Shown here: one piece after another, positions 18,962-27,344 of the stretch
Layout of the letters: every line of letters begins with the position of its first letter
Position numbering within the stretch: the stretch's first letter is position 1
Source: Pseudomonadota bacterium
GTDB taxonomy: Bacteria > Pseudomonadota > Alphaproteobacteria > Rhodobacterales > Rhodobacteraceae
Direction: 5' to 3'
Assembly: GCA_021779835.1 (NCBI GenBank)
Contig: JAJXZX010000009.1
Span: forward strand, 59,617 to 123,616
Length of the DNA: 64,000 nt
Made by a program: the position numbers and the translations under genes
Notes under the pieces: generated by a model
Databases searched by the model: none
What the model was told of the DNA's origin: nothing
The model's input: the letters and a program-made list of their open reading frames with translations, nothing else

Positions 18962-19858
18962 CTAGCGGAACCGGCGGAAAAAGCGGGCGCGGTCGTAAAG
19001 CGCTTCCAGCCGTTTCATGCGGGATTGGGTGTCGGCCCAGGTCAGCGCCTCGACACTGGCGATCAGGGTTTCGACCAGAACCAGGATCGAGACAGAGCTA
19101 TCCCACGCCGAAGGCGCCTCGATATGGCAGGAAAAGCGGTGGCGGGCAAAGCTGGCGACCGGAGAGACCCATTGGTCGGTGACAAGAATAACCTCCGCCC
19201 CCTGCTCTACCGCGACCTCGACTGGTTGCAGAACCGAGTTTTCATAGCGGCGGATGTCGAACACCACGAGGATGTCGCCGGGGCCGATGTCCAGCAGCGC
19301 TGCGGGCCACGACGATGACAGGTCGGACAACAGGGTGACGTTCGGGCGCACAACCTGCATGTGGGTGACAAAATAATCCGCCATTGTGTGCGTAATGCGC
19401 CCGCCCAGCGCCACGATCTTGCGCGCCGGATCGGCAAGCAGCGCCGAGGCCGCGTCGAACTCGCCGTGGTCAATCTGGCCCAGCGTGGCCTGAAGATTAC
19501 CCATCACTGCATCGGCAAAGCGGTTGAGGATATGGGTATCTGGGACGCCATCCGTCCACCGCTCGTGTTTGGCAAGCGGCGAGATCAGCATTTCCTCGAC
19601 CTCGCCGCGCAGGGTGGTCTGGAAATCGGTATAGCCCCTGAAACCAAGTTTCTGCACCAGGCGGACCACGGTGGGCGTCGATACCTCTGCTGCCTTGGCA
19701 AGCGCGGTGATCGAGCCGAGCGCCGCGACCGGGTAGTTGCCCAGCATATGAGTGGCAAGTTGGCGTTCCGCGCGGGTCAGCGTGGTAAAACGCGAGCGGA
19801 TCTTTGCCTCGATCGGCTCTAACGCGACAGGGGATGCGGGGTGGACGGTCACTCTCAT
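18962..19858 (-). CDS. RpiR/MurR-family transcriptional regulator
   Basis: DNA-binding regulator with an N-terminal helix-turn-helix (SITALAKAAEVSTPTVVRLVQKLGF, about residues 45-70) and a C-terminal SIS domain that in this family binds a phosphosugar or related ligand. It is about 298 residues from ATG 19858. GGAGG ends one base before that ATG but seven bases before GTG 19852, so GTG 19852 may be the true start. It is divergent from the glutamine-synthetase-like gene at 20125 and probably controls that cluster. Confidence 0.88.
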   Translation of the reverse strand: MRVTVHPASPVALEPIEAKIRSRFTTLTRAERQLATHMLGNYPVAALGSITALAKAAEVSTPTVVRLVQKLGFRGYTDFQTTLRGEVEEMLISPLAKHERWTDGVPDTHILNRFADAVMGNLQATLGQIDHGEFDAASALLADPARKIVALGGRITHTMADYFVTHMQVVRPNVTLLSDLSSSWPAALLDIGPGDILVVFDIRRYENSVLQPVEVAVEQGAEVILVTDQWVSPVASFARHRFSCHIEAPSAWDSSVSILVLVETLIASVEALTWADTQSRMKRLEALYDRARFFRRFR

Positions 19859-19913
19859 GCCTCCGATCATCGCGGCGTACGGGCTACTGCCGAAACTTAG
19901 GGCATTTGGACAA

Positions 19914-19951
19914 TTTGTAACAGAGAATATTTCCACGAAACAATCTTGACA
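19914..19951. promoter_or_regulatory. Possible operator and -35 in the divergent regulator/GS spacer
   Basis: An imperfect inverted repeat, TTTGTAACA ... TCCACGAAA (19914-19940), flanks GAGAATATT. It is followed by TTGACA (19946-19951), a perfect -35, although the matching -10 (GACCGT, 17 bases later) is poor. The spacer of 266 bases holds nothing else recognised. Offered as the likely site of RpiR-type control. Confidence 0.3.
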
Positions 19952-20124
19952 TATCGGCCGCCGATGACGACCGTGAGAGCATCTGCGCAGGTGGGTGTGG
20001 GCAGGTGACCGACGGCGGTCTAGGGCCCATCTGCCACGGGGCCGGACGGTGCGGGCGCCCATACGATCTGTCGAGATAATGGCGGGCGGCGCGGCCCATG
20101 CCGCAAACAGGGGAACGGTAAACG

Positions 20125-21489
20125 ATGGCTGGTAATCTGACATTCGAGGCGTTGAAGGAAGCGGTAGACGCGGGGCGGATCGATACTGTGCTGACCTGCA
20201 TCATCGATATGCAAGGGCGGCTGATGGGCAAACGCTTTCACGCGCAGAGTTTCATCGAGACGGCGTGGCACGAGACGCATTGCTGCAACTACCTGCTTGC
20301 GACCGATCTCGAGATGGTCACGGTTCCGGGCTATAAATCGACCTCTTGGGCGGCGGGCTATGGCGACTATGTCATGAAACCCGACCTTAGCACGTTGCGG
20401 CTGATCCCGTGGCTGGAGGGGACGGCGATGGTGATCTGCGATGTGCTGGACCACCACACGCATGAAGAGGTGCCCCATTCGCCGCGCGCGATCCTGAAGC
20501 GTCAGGTGGCGCGGGCCGAGGCCATGGGCTTCACCCCGATGATGGCGACCGAGCTGGAGTTTTTCCTGTTTGAGCAAAGCTATCCTGCGCTGCGGGACGG
20601 GCAATTCCGCGACCCCAAAACGCTGGGCGGCTACAACGTCGATTATTCGATTTTCGGCACCACCAAGGAAGAAGAGGTGATGCGCGCGATCCGTAACGGG
20701 CTTTATGGCGCTGGCATTCCGATCGAATGTTCGAAAGGCGAGGCGGAGGCCGGGCAGGAAGAGGTGAACGCGAAGTATTCCGACGCGCTGGACACCGCCG
20801 ACATGCACTCGATCATCAAGGGTGGCTGCAAGGAAATCGCGTTTATGAAGGGGCGTTCGGTTACCTTCATGGCGAAGTATGACCATCGGCGCGCCGGGTC
20901 GTCGAGCCATGTGCATCAGTCGCTTTGGAAAGGCGACAAGCCCGCGTTTCTTGACAAGAGCGCCGAGCATGGCATGTCGGAATTGATGCGCCAGTATGTC
21001 GCCGGGCAATTGGCCCATGCCGAAGAGATCACCTATTTTCTTGCGCCCTATGTCAACAGCTACAAACGGTTTGTGGTGGGGATGTTTGCGCCGACAAAGG
21101 CGGTGTGGAGCCTCGATAACCGCACGGCAGGGTTCCGCATTTGCGGCGAGGGGAGCAAGGCCATTCGGGTGGAATGTCGCATTGGCGGGGCGGACCTGAA
21201 CCCTTATCTCGCGCTCGCGGCTTTGCTGGCGGCGGGGCTGGAAGGGATCGAGAAGAAAATGGTGCTGGAGCCGGTGGCAACAGGCGATGTCTACCAGGCG
21301 GGCACGGCGCGCGAGATCCCGAAAACGCTGGGTGCCGCGGCGGCAAAGATGCATGGCTCGGCGATGTTGCGCCGTGCCTTTGGCGACGCGGTGGTCGACC
21401 ACTATACACGCACCGCAGAGTGGGAGATTGAGGAGCAGAACCGCGTGGTGACCGATTGGGAAGTGCAGCGCGGGCTGGAGCGCGCCTGA
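20125..21489 (+). CDS. Glutamine-synthetase-like gamma-glutamyl ligase
   Basis: A 454-residue enzyme of the GlnA/PuuA superfamily that should join glutamate to an amine with ATP. ATELEFFLFEQS carries the metal-binding Glu, SSSHVHQSLWKG the HxH-type active-site segment, and RTAGFRICGEGSKAIRVECRIGGADLNPYLALAALLAAGL the ATP/Glu-binding C-terminus. The N-terminal DMQGRLMGKR segment is typical of the PuuA/GlnT-like subgroup rather than nitrogen-regulated GlnA. Because aldehyde and alcohol dehydrogenases follow, the acceptor is probably an amine or amino alcohol and not ammonia. Confidence 0.85.
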   Translation: MAGNLTFEALKEAVDAGRIDTVLTCIIDMQGRLMGKRFHAQSFIETAWHETHCCNYLLATDLEMVTVPGYKSTSWAAGYGDYVMKPDLSTLRLIPWLEGTAMVICDVLDHHTHEEVPHSPRAILKRQVARAEAMGFTPMMATELEFFLFEQSYPALRDGQFRDPKTLGGYNVDYSIFGTTKEEEVMRAIRNGLYGAGIPIECSKGEAEAGQEEVNAKYSDALDTADMHSIIKGGCKEIAFMKGRSVTFMAKYDHRRAGSSSHVHQSLWKGDKPAFLDKSAEHGMSELMRQYVAGQLAHAEEITYFLAPYVNSYKRFVVGMFAPTKAVWSLDNRTAGFRICGEGSKAIRVECRIGGADLNPYLALAALLAAGLEGIEKKMVLEPVATGDVYQAGTAREIPKTLGAAAAKMHGSAMLRRAFGDAVVDHYTRTAEWEIEEQNRVVTDWEVQRGLERA

Positions 21490-21573
21490 GCGGTTTGCGG
21501 CAGATCATGGACCCGGCGCGGAATGCACCGGAAGATACGGAATGCGCCGGTTGAGGCGTGAGATGAGGACGAA

Positions 21574-22962
21574 ATGACGAAGAAGATCGAAGTTATCTCG
21601 CCGGTTGACGGGCGGGTTTATGCCGAACGGCCCTGCCTGTCGCTGGACGCGGCGCAGGCCGCCGTAGCGCGGGCGCGGGCGGCGCAAAAGGGCTGGGCCG
21701 CGCTGCCGTTGGCCGAGCGGATCGCGCGCGTGAAGGCGGGGATTGTCGCGCTGAACGGGATGAAGGATCGCGTGGTTGAGGAGTTGGCGTGGCAGATGGG
21801 GCGACCCACGCGCTACGGTGGCGAATTCGGCGGTGTGAATGAGCGCACGGACTATATGGCAAGCATCGCGGAAAGCGCGCTGGCGCCGATGATTGCCGAA
21901 GCGTCTGATCGTTTCGAGCGGCGGATTGTGCGCGAGCCGGTGGGTGTCGTGTTCGTCATGGCGCCGTGGAATTATCCCTATCTCACGGCGATCAACACCA
22001 TCGTTCCGGCGCTGATCGCGGGCAACGCAGTGATGCTGAAGCATGCAAGCCAGACCCTGCTGGTGGGCGAGCGTCTGGCCGAGGCGCTGCATGCGGGCGG
22101 CGTACCTGCGGATGTATTCCAGAACGTGGTGATGGACCATGCCACCACCGAAACACTGATCGGAGCGCGGGCGTTCAATTTCATCAACTTCACCGGATCG
22201 GTTGCAGGCGGTGCGAATATCGAACGCGCTGCGGCGGGGACGTTCACCGGCCTTGGGCTGGAGCTGGGCGGCAAGGATCCGGGCTATGTGATGGACGACG
22301 CCGATCTGGATGCGGCGGTGGATAGCCTGATGGATGGCGCGATGTTCAACGCGGGTCAGTGCTGCTGTGGGATTGAGCGAATTTATGTTCACCATAGCCT
22401 CTATCATGCCTTTGTCGAAAAGGCGGTGGCGTGGGTCAAGGCGCTGACGCTGGGCAATCCGTTCGATGCGGAAACCACGCTTGGGCCGATGGCGAACAAA
22501 CGTTTTGCGCATGTGGTGCGCGAGCAGATTGCCGAGGCGATTACCGATGGCGCAACCGCGCTGATCGACCCCGCGCATTTCCCGGCCGACGACGGGGGCG
22601 CCTATCTGGCACCGCAGATCCTTGTGAACGTCAACCACGAGATGCGGGTGATGCGCGAGGAAAGCTTTGGCCCGGTGGTGGGCATCATGTCGGTTGCCGA
22701 TGATGAAGAGGCGATCGCGGTGATGAACGATTCGCCCTATGGGCTTACCTGTTCGCTATGGACCCGCGATGCGGAGCGTGCGGCGGCGGTGGGGGCGCGG
22801 GTCGAGACCGGGACGGTCTACATGAACCGCTGCGATTACCTTGACCCGGCGCTGTGCTGGACCGGGTGCAAGGACACAGGCCGCGGCGGATCGCTGTCGG
22901 CATTGGGCTATTACTCGATCACGCGACCGAAATCCTACCATCTCAAGAAGGTGACGAAATGA
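21574..22962 (+). CDS. NAD(P)-dependent aldehyde dehydrogenase
   Basis: A 462-residue aldehyde dehydrogenase. Glu230 in LELGGKDPGYV is the general base. The catalytic cysteine lies in NAGQCCCG (C263-C265), most probably C264 by alignment with the GQxC motif; three consecutive Cys is unusual but seen in the family. VFVMAPWNYPYLTAINTIVPAL forms the cofactor site. It is 85 bases after the ligase gene and overlaps the alcohol dehydrogenase gene by ATGA. It probably oxidises the aldehyde that enzyme makes. Confidence 0.93.
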   Translation: MTKKIEVISPVDGRVYAERPCLSLDAAQAAVARARAAQKGWAALPLAERIARVKAGIVALNGMKDRVVEELAWQMGRPTRYGGEFGGVNERTDYMASIAESALAPMIAEASDRFERRIVREPVGVVFVMAPWNYPYLTAINTIVPALIAGNAVMLKHASQTLLVGERLAEALHAGGVPADVFQNVVMDHATTETLIGARAFNFINFTGSVAGGANIERAAAGTFTGLGLELGGKDPGYVMDDADLDAAVDSLMDGAMFNAGQCCCGIERIYVHHSLYHAFVEKAVAWVKALTLGNPFDAETTLGPMANKRFAHVVREQIAEAITDGATALIDPAHFPADDGGAYLAPQILVNVNHEMRVMREESFGPVVGIMSVADDEEAIAVMNDSPYGLTCSLWTRDAERAAAVGARVETGTVYMNRCDYLDPALCWTGCKDTGRGGSLSALGYYSITRPKSYHLKKVTK

Positions 22963-24107
22963 AAGTGCCTCACGTCAACTGGTCCTATCCGACGCTGATC
23001 AAATTCGGCCCCGGTCGTATCAAGGAACTGGCCGATCACTGCAAAGCGGTAGGGCTGAAGCGGCCTTTGCTGGTGACGGACAAGGCGCTTGCCAGCTTGC
23101 CGATCACCGCCGCCGCGCTGGATATTCTGGAGGCCGCAGGCCTTGGGCGCGCGGTGTTTTCCGAGGTCGATCCGAACCCGAATGAGAGGAACATGGCTGC
23201 GGGCATTGCTGTCTACAAGGCGGGCAATCATGACGGCGTCGTGTGTTTTGGCGGCGGCTCGGCGCTTGATCTGGGCAAGATGATTGCGCTGATGCACGCG
23301 CAAACCGTGTCGGTCTGGGATCTGGAGGATATTGGCGATTGGTGGACGCGCGCGGATGCAGCGAAAATCGCGCCGATCATCGCGGTGCCGACCACGGCGG
23401 GGACAGGGTCGGAGGTTGGGCGCGCCGGTGTGCTGACCAACTCTGTCACGCATAAGAAAAAGATCATCTTTCACCCCAAGCTGCTGCCCTCCATCACGAT
23501 TTGTGACCCGGAACTGACGGTGGGGATGCCGAAATTCATCACCGCAGGCACCGGCATGGACGCGCTGGCGCATTGCCTCGAGGCCTATTCCTCGCCCTTC
23601 TACCATCCGATGTCGCAGGGCATCGCGCTGGAAGGGATGCGGTTGGTGTTTGAGAACCTGCCGAAGGTTTACGCCAATCCAACCGACCTGATGGCGCGCG
23701 CGAATATGATGTCGGCGGCGGCGATGGGGGCGGTCGCGTTCCAAAAGGGCCTTGGCGCGATCCACTCGCTCAGCCATCCGGTTGGTGCGGTCTATGGCAC
23801 CCATCACGGCACGACCAACGCCGTAGTGATGCCGATGGTGCTGGAGTTCAACCGCTCTGCCATCGAGGATCGCATTGTGAAGGCGGCGGCCTATCTGGGC
23901 TTTGACGGCGGCTTTGCGGGCTTCCACGATCAGATCATGGAGCTACGCAGCAAACTGGCGATCCCGGAGAACCTAAGCGCGATGGGCGTGCAGTTCGGCG
24001 ATCTTGACATGCTGACCGACATGGCGCTGGAGGATCCGTCCTGCGGCGGCAACCCGATCGAGATGACACGCGAGAATACCCGCGCCTTGTTTGACGCCTG
24101 CATGTGA
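22959..24107 (+). CDS. Iron-containing (group III) alcohol dehydrogenase
   Basis: A 382-residue metal-dependent alcohol dehydrogenase. The NAD-binding GGGSALDLGK loop, VPTTAGTGSEVGRAGVL, and the metal ligands in MDALAHCLEAYSS and GAIHSLSHPVGAVYGTHHG are all present. It is probably cytoplasmic. ATG 22959 overlaps the aldehyde dehydrogenase stop (ATGA), so the two enzymes are translationally coupled and probably sequential (alcohol to aldehyde to acid). The long upstream extension of the frame is ignored. Confidence 0.93.
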   Translation: MKVPHVNWSYPTLIKFGPGRIKELADHCKAVGLKRPLLVTDKALASLPITAAALDILEAAGLGRAVFSEVDPNPNERNMAAGIAVYKAGNHDGVVCFGGGSALDLGKMIALMHAQTVSVWDLEDIGDWWTRADAAKIAPIIAVPTTAGTGSEVGRAGVLTNSVTHKKKIIFHPKLLPSITICDPELTVGMPKFITAGTGMDALAHCLEAYSSPFYHPMSQGIALEGMRLVFENLPKVYANPTDLMARANMMSAAAMGAVAFQKGLGAIHSLSHPVGAVYGTHHGTTNAVVMPMVLEFNRSAIEDRIVKAAAYLGFDGGFAGFHDQIMELRSKLAIPENLSAMGVQFGDLDMLTDMALEDPSCGGNPIEMTRENTRALFDACM

Positions 24108-24149
24108 TAGAATCGCCAGAGGGGCACCTTCCGGCGATCTTGGGGGACC

Positions 24150-25409
24150 ATGACACAGCATCTTTCTACCGAAGTCGCGATTGTCGGGGCCGGCGTCATC
24201 GGCCTTGCCATCGCCCATCGTTTGGCGCGCGAAGGGCGCGAGGTGCTGCTGATTGATGCGGAGGCGCCGGGCTCTGGCGCCTCTTACGGCAACGCGGGGA
24301 CGATTGCGGATTATGCGGTGATGCCGGTGGGCTCGCCCGCGGTGCTGCGCAATCTGCCCTCGCTGTTGTTCGACCGAAACTCGCCTCTGGCGATCCGGCG
24401 CGCGGCGTTGCCGAGCCTGATGCCGTGGCTTTTGCGCTTTACGCGGGAATCGACCAGCGCGCGAACGATCCACAACGCGGGCGTGATCGCGGCACTGATG
24501 GCGGATGCAGCTGCGTCGTGGGTCGAGCTTGCCGGAGAGATTGGCGGGGCGGAGATATTGCAGCACCGCGGCGCGCTTTACATGTATGAACGCAAAGAAG
24601 ATTTCTGCCGCGCCAGCACGGATATGTCCGAGCGGCGGCGGTTGGGCGTGACGGTTGATCTGATCCCGCCCGCCGAACTGGCGGCGATGGAGCCGAACCT
24701 GCCGGGCGTAGATGGCGGGGCCGCATTCTTTCCCAAGGCGCTGTTTCTGTCGGACCCGGGCCAGATGGTGGCGCTGTTGGCAAAGGCGGCTGTGGCAACG
24801 GGCGTCCGCATTTTTCGCGGTCGGGTAGAGGGCTTGCAGCGCCAGTTTGACGGCGTGAAGCTGGCCGGGTTTGACGCAGAGGCGGCGCCGTTCGAAGTGC
24901 ATGCCCAGCGTGTGGTGATCGCGGCGGGCGCGCATTCCAAGGCACTGGCGCGGCAAGCAGGCGACCGGGTGCCGCTGGAGACAGAGCGCGGCTATCACGT
25001 CGAATATGACATGGAGGTGCCGCTGTTGTCGCGGCCCACCTGCCCGACCTCGCGTGGGTTCTACATGTGCCCGATGGCGGGGCGCCTGCGCATTGCCGGC
25101 ACGGTCGAGTTGGGCGGGCTAACCGCGCCGCCCTCGCGGCATCGCATCGCGCGGCTGGAGGAAGGCGCGCGCGCCATTTTCCCGAACCTGCCTCAGCCCG
25201 CGCGGACCTGGATGGGGTTCCGCCCCTCCCTGCCGGATTCGGTGCCGGTGATCGGGCCGTCAAAAGGCGGGGCCGAGGTGATGCTGGCATTCGGCCATGG
25301 GCATGTCGGGCTGACACTGGCGCCGATCACCGCGCGGCTGATTTCCGAAACCCTCGCCGGACGGATGCCGCAGGGGGCGCTGGCGGGCGCCCTGCCCGCG
25401 CGGTTCTGA
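24150..25409 (+). CDS. FAD-dependent amino-acid/amine oxidoreductase (DadA-like)
   Basis: A 419-residue flavoprotein of the DAO family. It has an N-terminal dinucleotide fold (VAIVGAGVIGLAIAHRLAREG, from residue 9) and a C-terminal family signature (MGFRPSLPDSVPVIGPSK ... FGHGHVGLTLAPITARLI). DadA-type relatives dehydrogenate D-amino acids, and others act on N-substituted glycines. It starts 42 bases after the alcohol dehydrogenase, on the same strand, and closes the cluster. A substrate such as a gamma-glutamyl-glycine or secondary amine product is possible but not shown. Confidence 0.85.
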   Translation: MTQHLSTEVAIVGAGVIGLAIAHRLAREGREVLLIDAEAPGSGASYGNAGTIADYAVMPVGSPAVLRNLPSLLFDRNSPLAIRRAALPSLMPWLLRFTRESTSARTIHNAGVIAALMADAAASWVELAGEIGGAEILQHRGALYMYERKEDFCRASTDMSERRRLGVTVDLIPPAELAAMEPNLPGVDGGAAFFPKALFLSDPGQMVALLAKAAVATGVRIFRGRVEGLQRQFDGVKLAGFDAEAAPFEVHAQRVVIAAGAHSKALARQAGDRVPLETERGYHVEYDMEVPLLSRPTCPTSRGFYMCPMAGRLRIAGTVELGGLTAPPSRHRIARLEEGARAIFPNLPQPARTWMGFRPSLPDSVPVIGPSKGGAEVMLAFGHGHVGLTLAPITARLISETLAGRMPQGALAGALPARF

Positions 25410-25784
25410 CGCGCCGCGACACCGAAGGGATGCGCCACAACTGGGTGGTGCGTAAAAATACCCCGACATTTATGCGTCGACTGGCCGCTCTTCGTATCCG
25501 CCAACGTGATTCGCGTGCTTTTCTTTTCCGTCAGCAGCGATGCCCCGGTATCGAAGTCACCCGCCACCTGCTTGGTCTGATCGCTTGCGCAAGCCAATTT
25601 GGCGCTTGGCATCGTTGAGGTCGGCCTGAAACACCCCTTCCCCCTCGGGCAAGGCGAACAGACCGGGCCGTGTCCTCGGCTGCGCCGGCACCATCAAAGC
25701 CCGACCACGACACCCGAAAATCGGGTTGGGTCAGTGTTTTGACGGAAACGCCAGATATCTCTGACGGATGGCAAAAAGGGGAAA
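25410..25784. other. Intergenic stretch with no recognised feature
   Basis: About 375 bases between the flavoprotein gene and the tRNA. Open frames on both strands are short, have no family features and no ribosome-binding site. A dif-like pair of half-sites was considered and rejected. It could contain remnants of a lost gene or a tRNA-linked insertion scar, but nothing supports that directly. Confidence 0.5.
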
Positions 25785-25861
25785 TGGTGCACCCGGAGCG
25801 ATTCGAACGCCCGACCCTCAGATTCGTAGTCTGATGCTCTATCCAGCTGAGCTACGGGTGC
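25785..25861 (-). tRNA. tRNA-Arg (anticodon ACG)
   Basis: On the minus strand the acceptor arms are GCACCCG and CGGGTGC. The D arm reads TAGCTCAGCTGGATAGAGC, the anticodon stem is TCAGA/TCTGA with loop CTACGAA (anticodon ACG), and the T arm is GGGCGTTCGAATCGCTC. The discriminator is A and the CCA end is encoded (25785-25787). 77 bases in total. It serves CGN codons after wobble A-to-I editing. Confidence 0.95.
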
Positions 25862-25917
25862 AGTGGAGCGGCATTTAGGCTGCCGACGCGGGGATTGCAA
25901 GCGCGATTTTTCGTATC

Positions 25918-27321
25918 TTAGGCTTCCGGCTGCGTCACCGTCTTCGGGAGGCGGATCAGGAATTCCGTTCCGTCCTCGTCAGAGCGCACCAACTCAAGGC
26001 GGCCACCGTGCCCGCGCACCAATTCCGCAGCGATCGCCAGGCCAAGGCCTATGCCGCCCTTGCGGGCACCGCCCTGAAACGGTGTGAACAAGTTGTCTCG
26101 CGCCTTGGCGGGCAAACCCGGCCCGGTGTCGCCAACGCGTATCCACCAGGCGCTGTCACCCTCGCCCGCGCCAAGTTCAATCGTCCCCGGCTGGCTGGTC
26201 GCATCAATAGCCTGACGCGCGTTGCGCACGAGGTTCGAGAGAACGCGGTGCAACTGTTCCTGATCGGCCCGGATGGTCAGATTGGCGGCAACGTCAGCGA
26301 GGAACGTAATCTTGCACGCCTCGCCACCGGCGGCGATGCGTTCGCTTTCCAACACATCATCGACGAGGCTCAGCAGCGTGAAGCGGTTCAGGGTGGGCGG
26401 TGGTTCTTCGGCCTTGCCGAAGGCGAGGGTGCTTTCGCAAAGGTTCACCGCGCGGCTGATCGAGCTGACCAACTTGGGCGCGGCGCGGATCACGGCGGGG
26501 TCTTTGCTATACTCCATCCGGTCCGCGAACAGTTGCGCCGTGGTGAGGATGTTGCGCAGATCATGGCTGACCTTGGCGACCGCGCCCCCCAGTTGCGCCA
26601 GCCGCTCTTTCTGCTTGAGCGCGCCGGTCAACTGCTTTTGCAGCGACTGCAGCGCCAGTTCCGCCTCACGCAATTCGCGGACAGAGGCGGTTGGCTCAAT
26701 CACACGCCGCGCGTCTTCGGGCGCCTCGGCATAGGCCGTCATGTGATTGACCACACGCTTGATAGGGACCACCAGCAAGCGACGCACCGCAACAAACAGC
26801 AGGAAAGCCGTCATTACCGAGATGATCGCCGACAGCGCGAGGATGCGCAGGCCATAGTCGATCATCGCCTTGCGCAGCGGCGCGGTTTCTGTGGTGACCT
26901 CAATCAGCAGTCCCGCATCCTGCACCGGATTGCCGATGACCCGGATGATGCGATCCGTCGGGTCGATCAATTCGTTCATCGCATCCGAGATGAGTTGAAA
27001 AGGGCCAGCTGTGCGCAAATCATAGGTTGCATAAATCGGCTTGGGGATCGGCGACGATAACACCAACTGGCGCACGGCATCGCGCCGCAAAACCACGTTA
27101 AGCACACCCGCGTTGGCGAGAAGCTCTTTTTCCAGGCTGTCGGACACCATGCCATTATTGGCAAGCAACGCGAGTGACGCGATCTGCGCGCGTTCGAGAC
27201 GCAGCAAAAGATAATCCTCGCGGAACCGGGCGATGGAGGGCACGAAAATCAGCACTTCGGCCAGCATGACGAACAATATCGTCAGCATCAAAAACCGGCC
27301 CGAGAGTGTGTTGCGAAACAT
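25918..27321 (-). CDS. Orphan sensor histidine kinase
   Basis: A membrane sensor kinase of 467 residues. TM1 lies at about 10-29 and TM2 at about 159-180, with a periplasmic domain between. A HAMP-like segment (about 181-235) is followed by the phosphoacceptor His253 in SHDLRN, the N box NLVRNARQA, and G boxes DTGPGLP and GIGLGLAIAAELV. The SHDLRN variant and the ATPase domain are intact. No response regulator gene is adjacent, so its partner is elsewhere. The downstream neighbour is the tRNA and the upstream one is the disulfide oxidoreductase gene. Confidence 0.88.
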   Translation of the reverse strand: MFRNTLSGRFLMLTILFVMLAEVLIFVPSIARFREDYLLLRLERAQIASLALLANNGMVSDSLEKELLANAGVLNVVLRRDAVRQLVLSSPIPKPIYATYDLRTAGPFQLISDAMNELIDPTDRIIRVIGNPVQDAGLLIEVTTETAPLRKAMIDYGLRILALSAIISVMTAFLLFVAVRRLLVVPIKRVVNHMTAYAEAPEDARRVIEPTASVRELREAELALQSLQKQLTGALKQKERLAQLGGAVAKVSHDLRNILTTAQLFADRMEYSKDPAVIRAAPKLVSSISRAVNLCESTLAFGKAEEPPPTLNRFTLLSLVDDVLESERIAAGGEACKITFLADVAANLTIRADQEQLHRVLSNLVRNARQAIDATSQPGTIELGAGEGDSAWWIRVGDTGPGLPAKARDNLFTPFQGGARKGGIGLGLAIAAELVRGHGGRLELVRSDEDGTEFLIRLPKTVTQPEA

Positions 27322-27344
27322 GCCTGTGCCTTACTGTCGGGACC

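Noticed and set aside
25455..25490. dif-like half-sites (GGTGCGTAAAA and TTATGCGTCGA) near the composition change
   Set aside because: The spacing between the two half-sites is about 12 bases instead of 6-8, and the core does not match. Not reported as a recombination site.
25193..25612. 139-codon open frame on the minus strand after the flavoprotein gene
   Set aside because: It overlaps the coding end of the flavoprotein gene, has no ribosome-binding site and no recognisable domain. Treated as a shadow frame.
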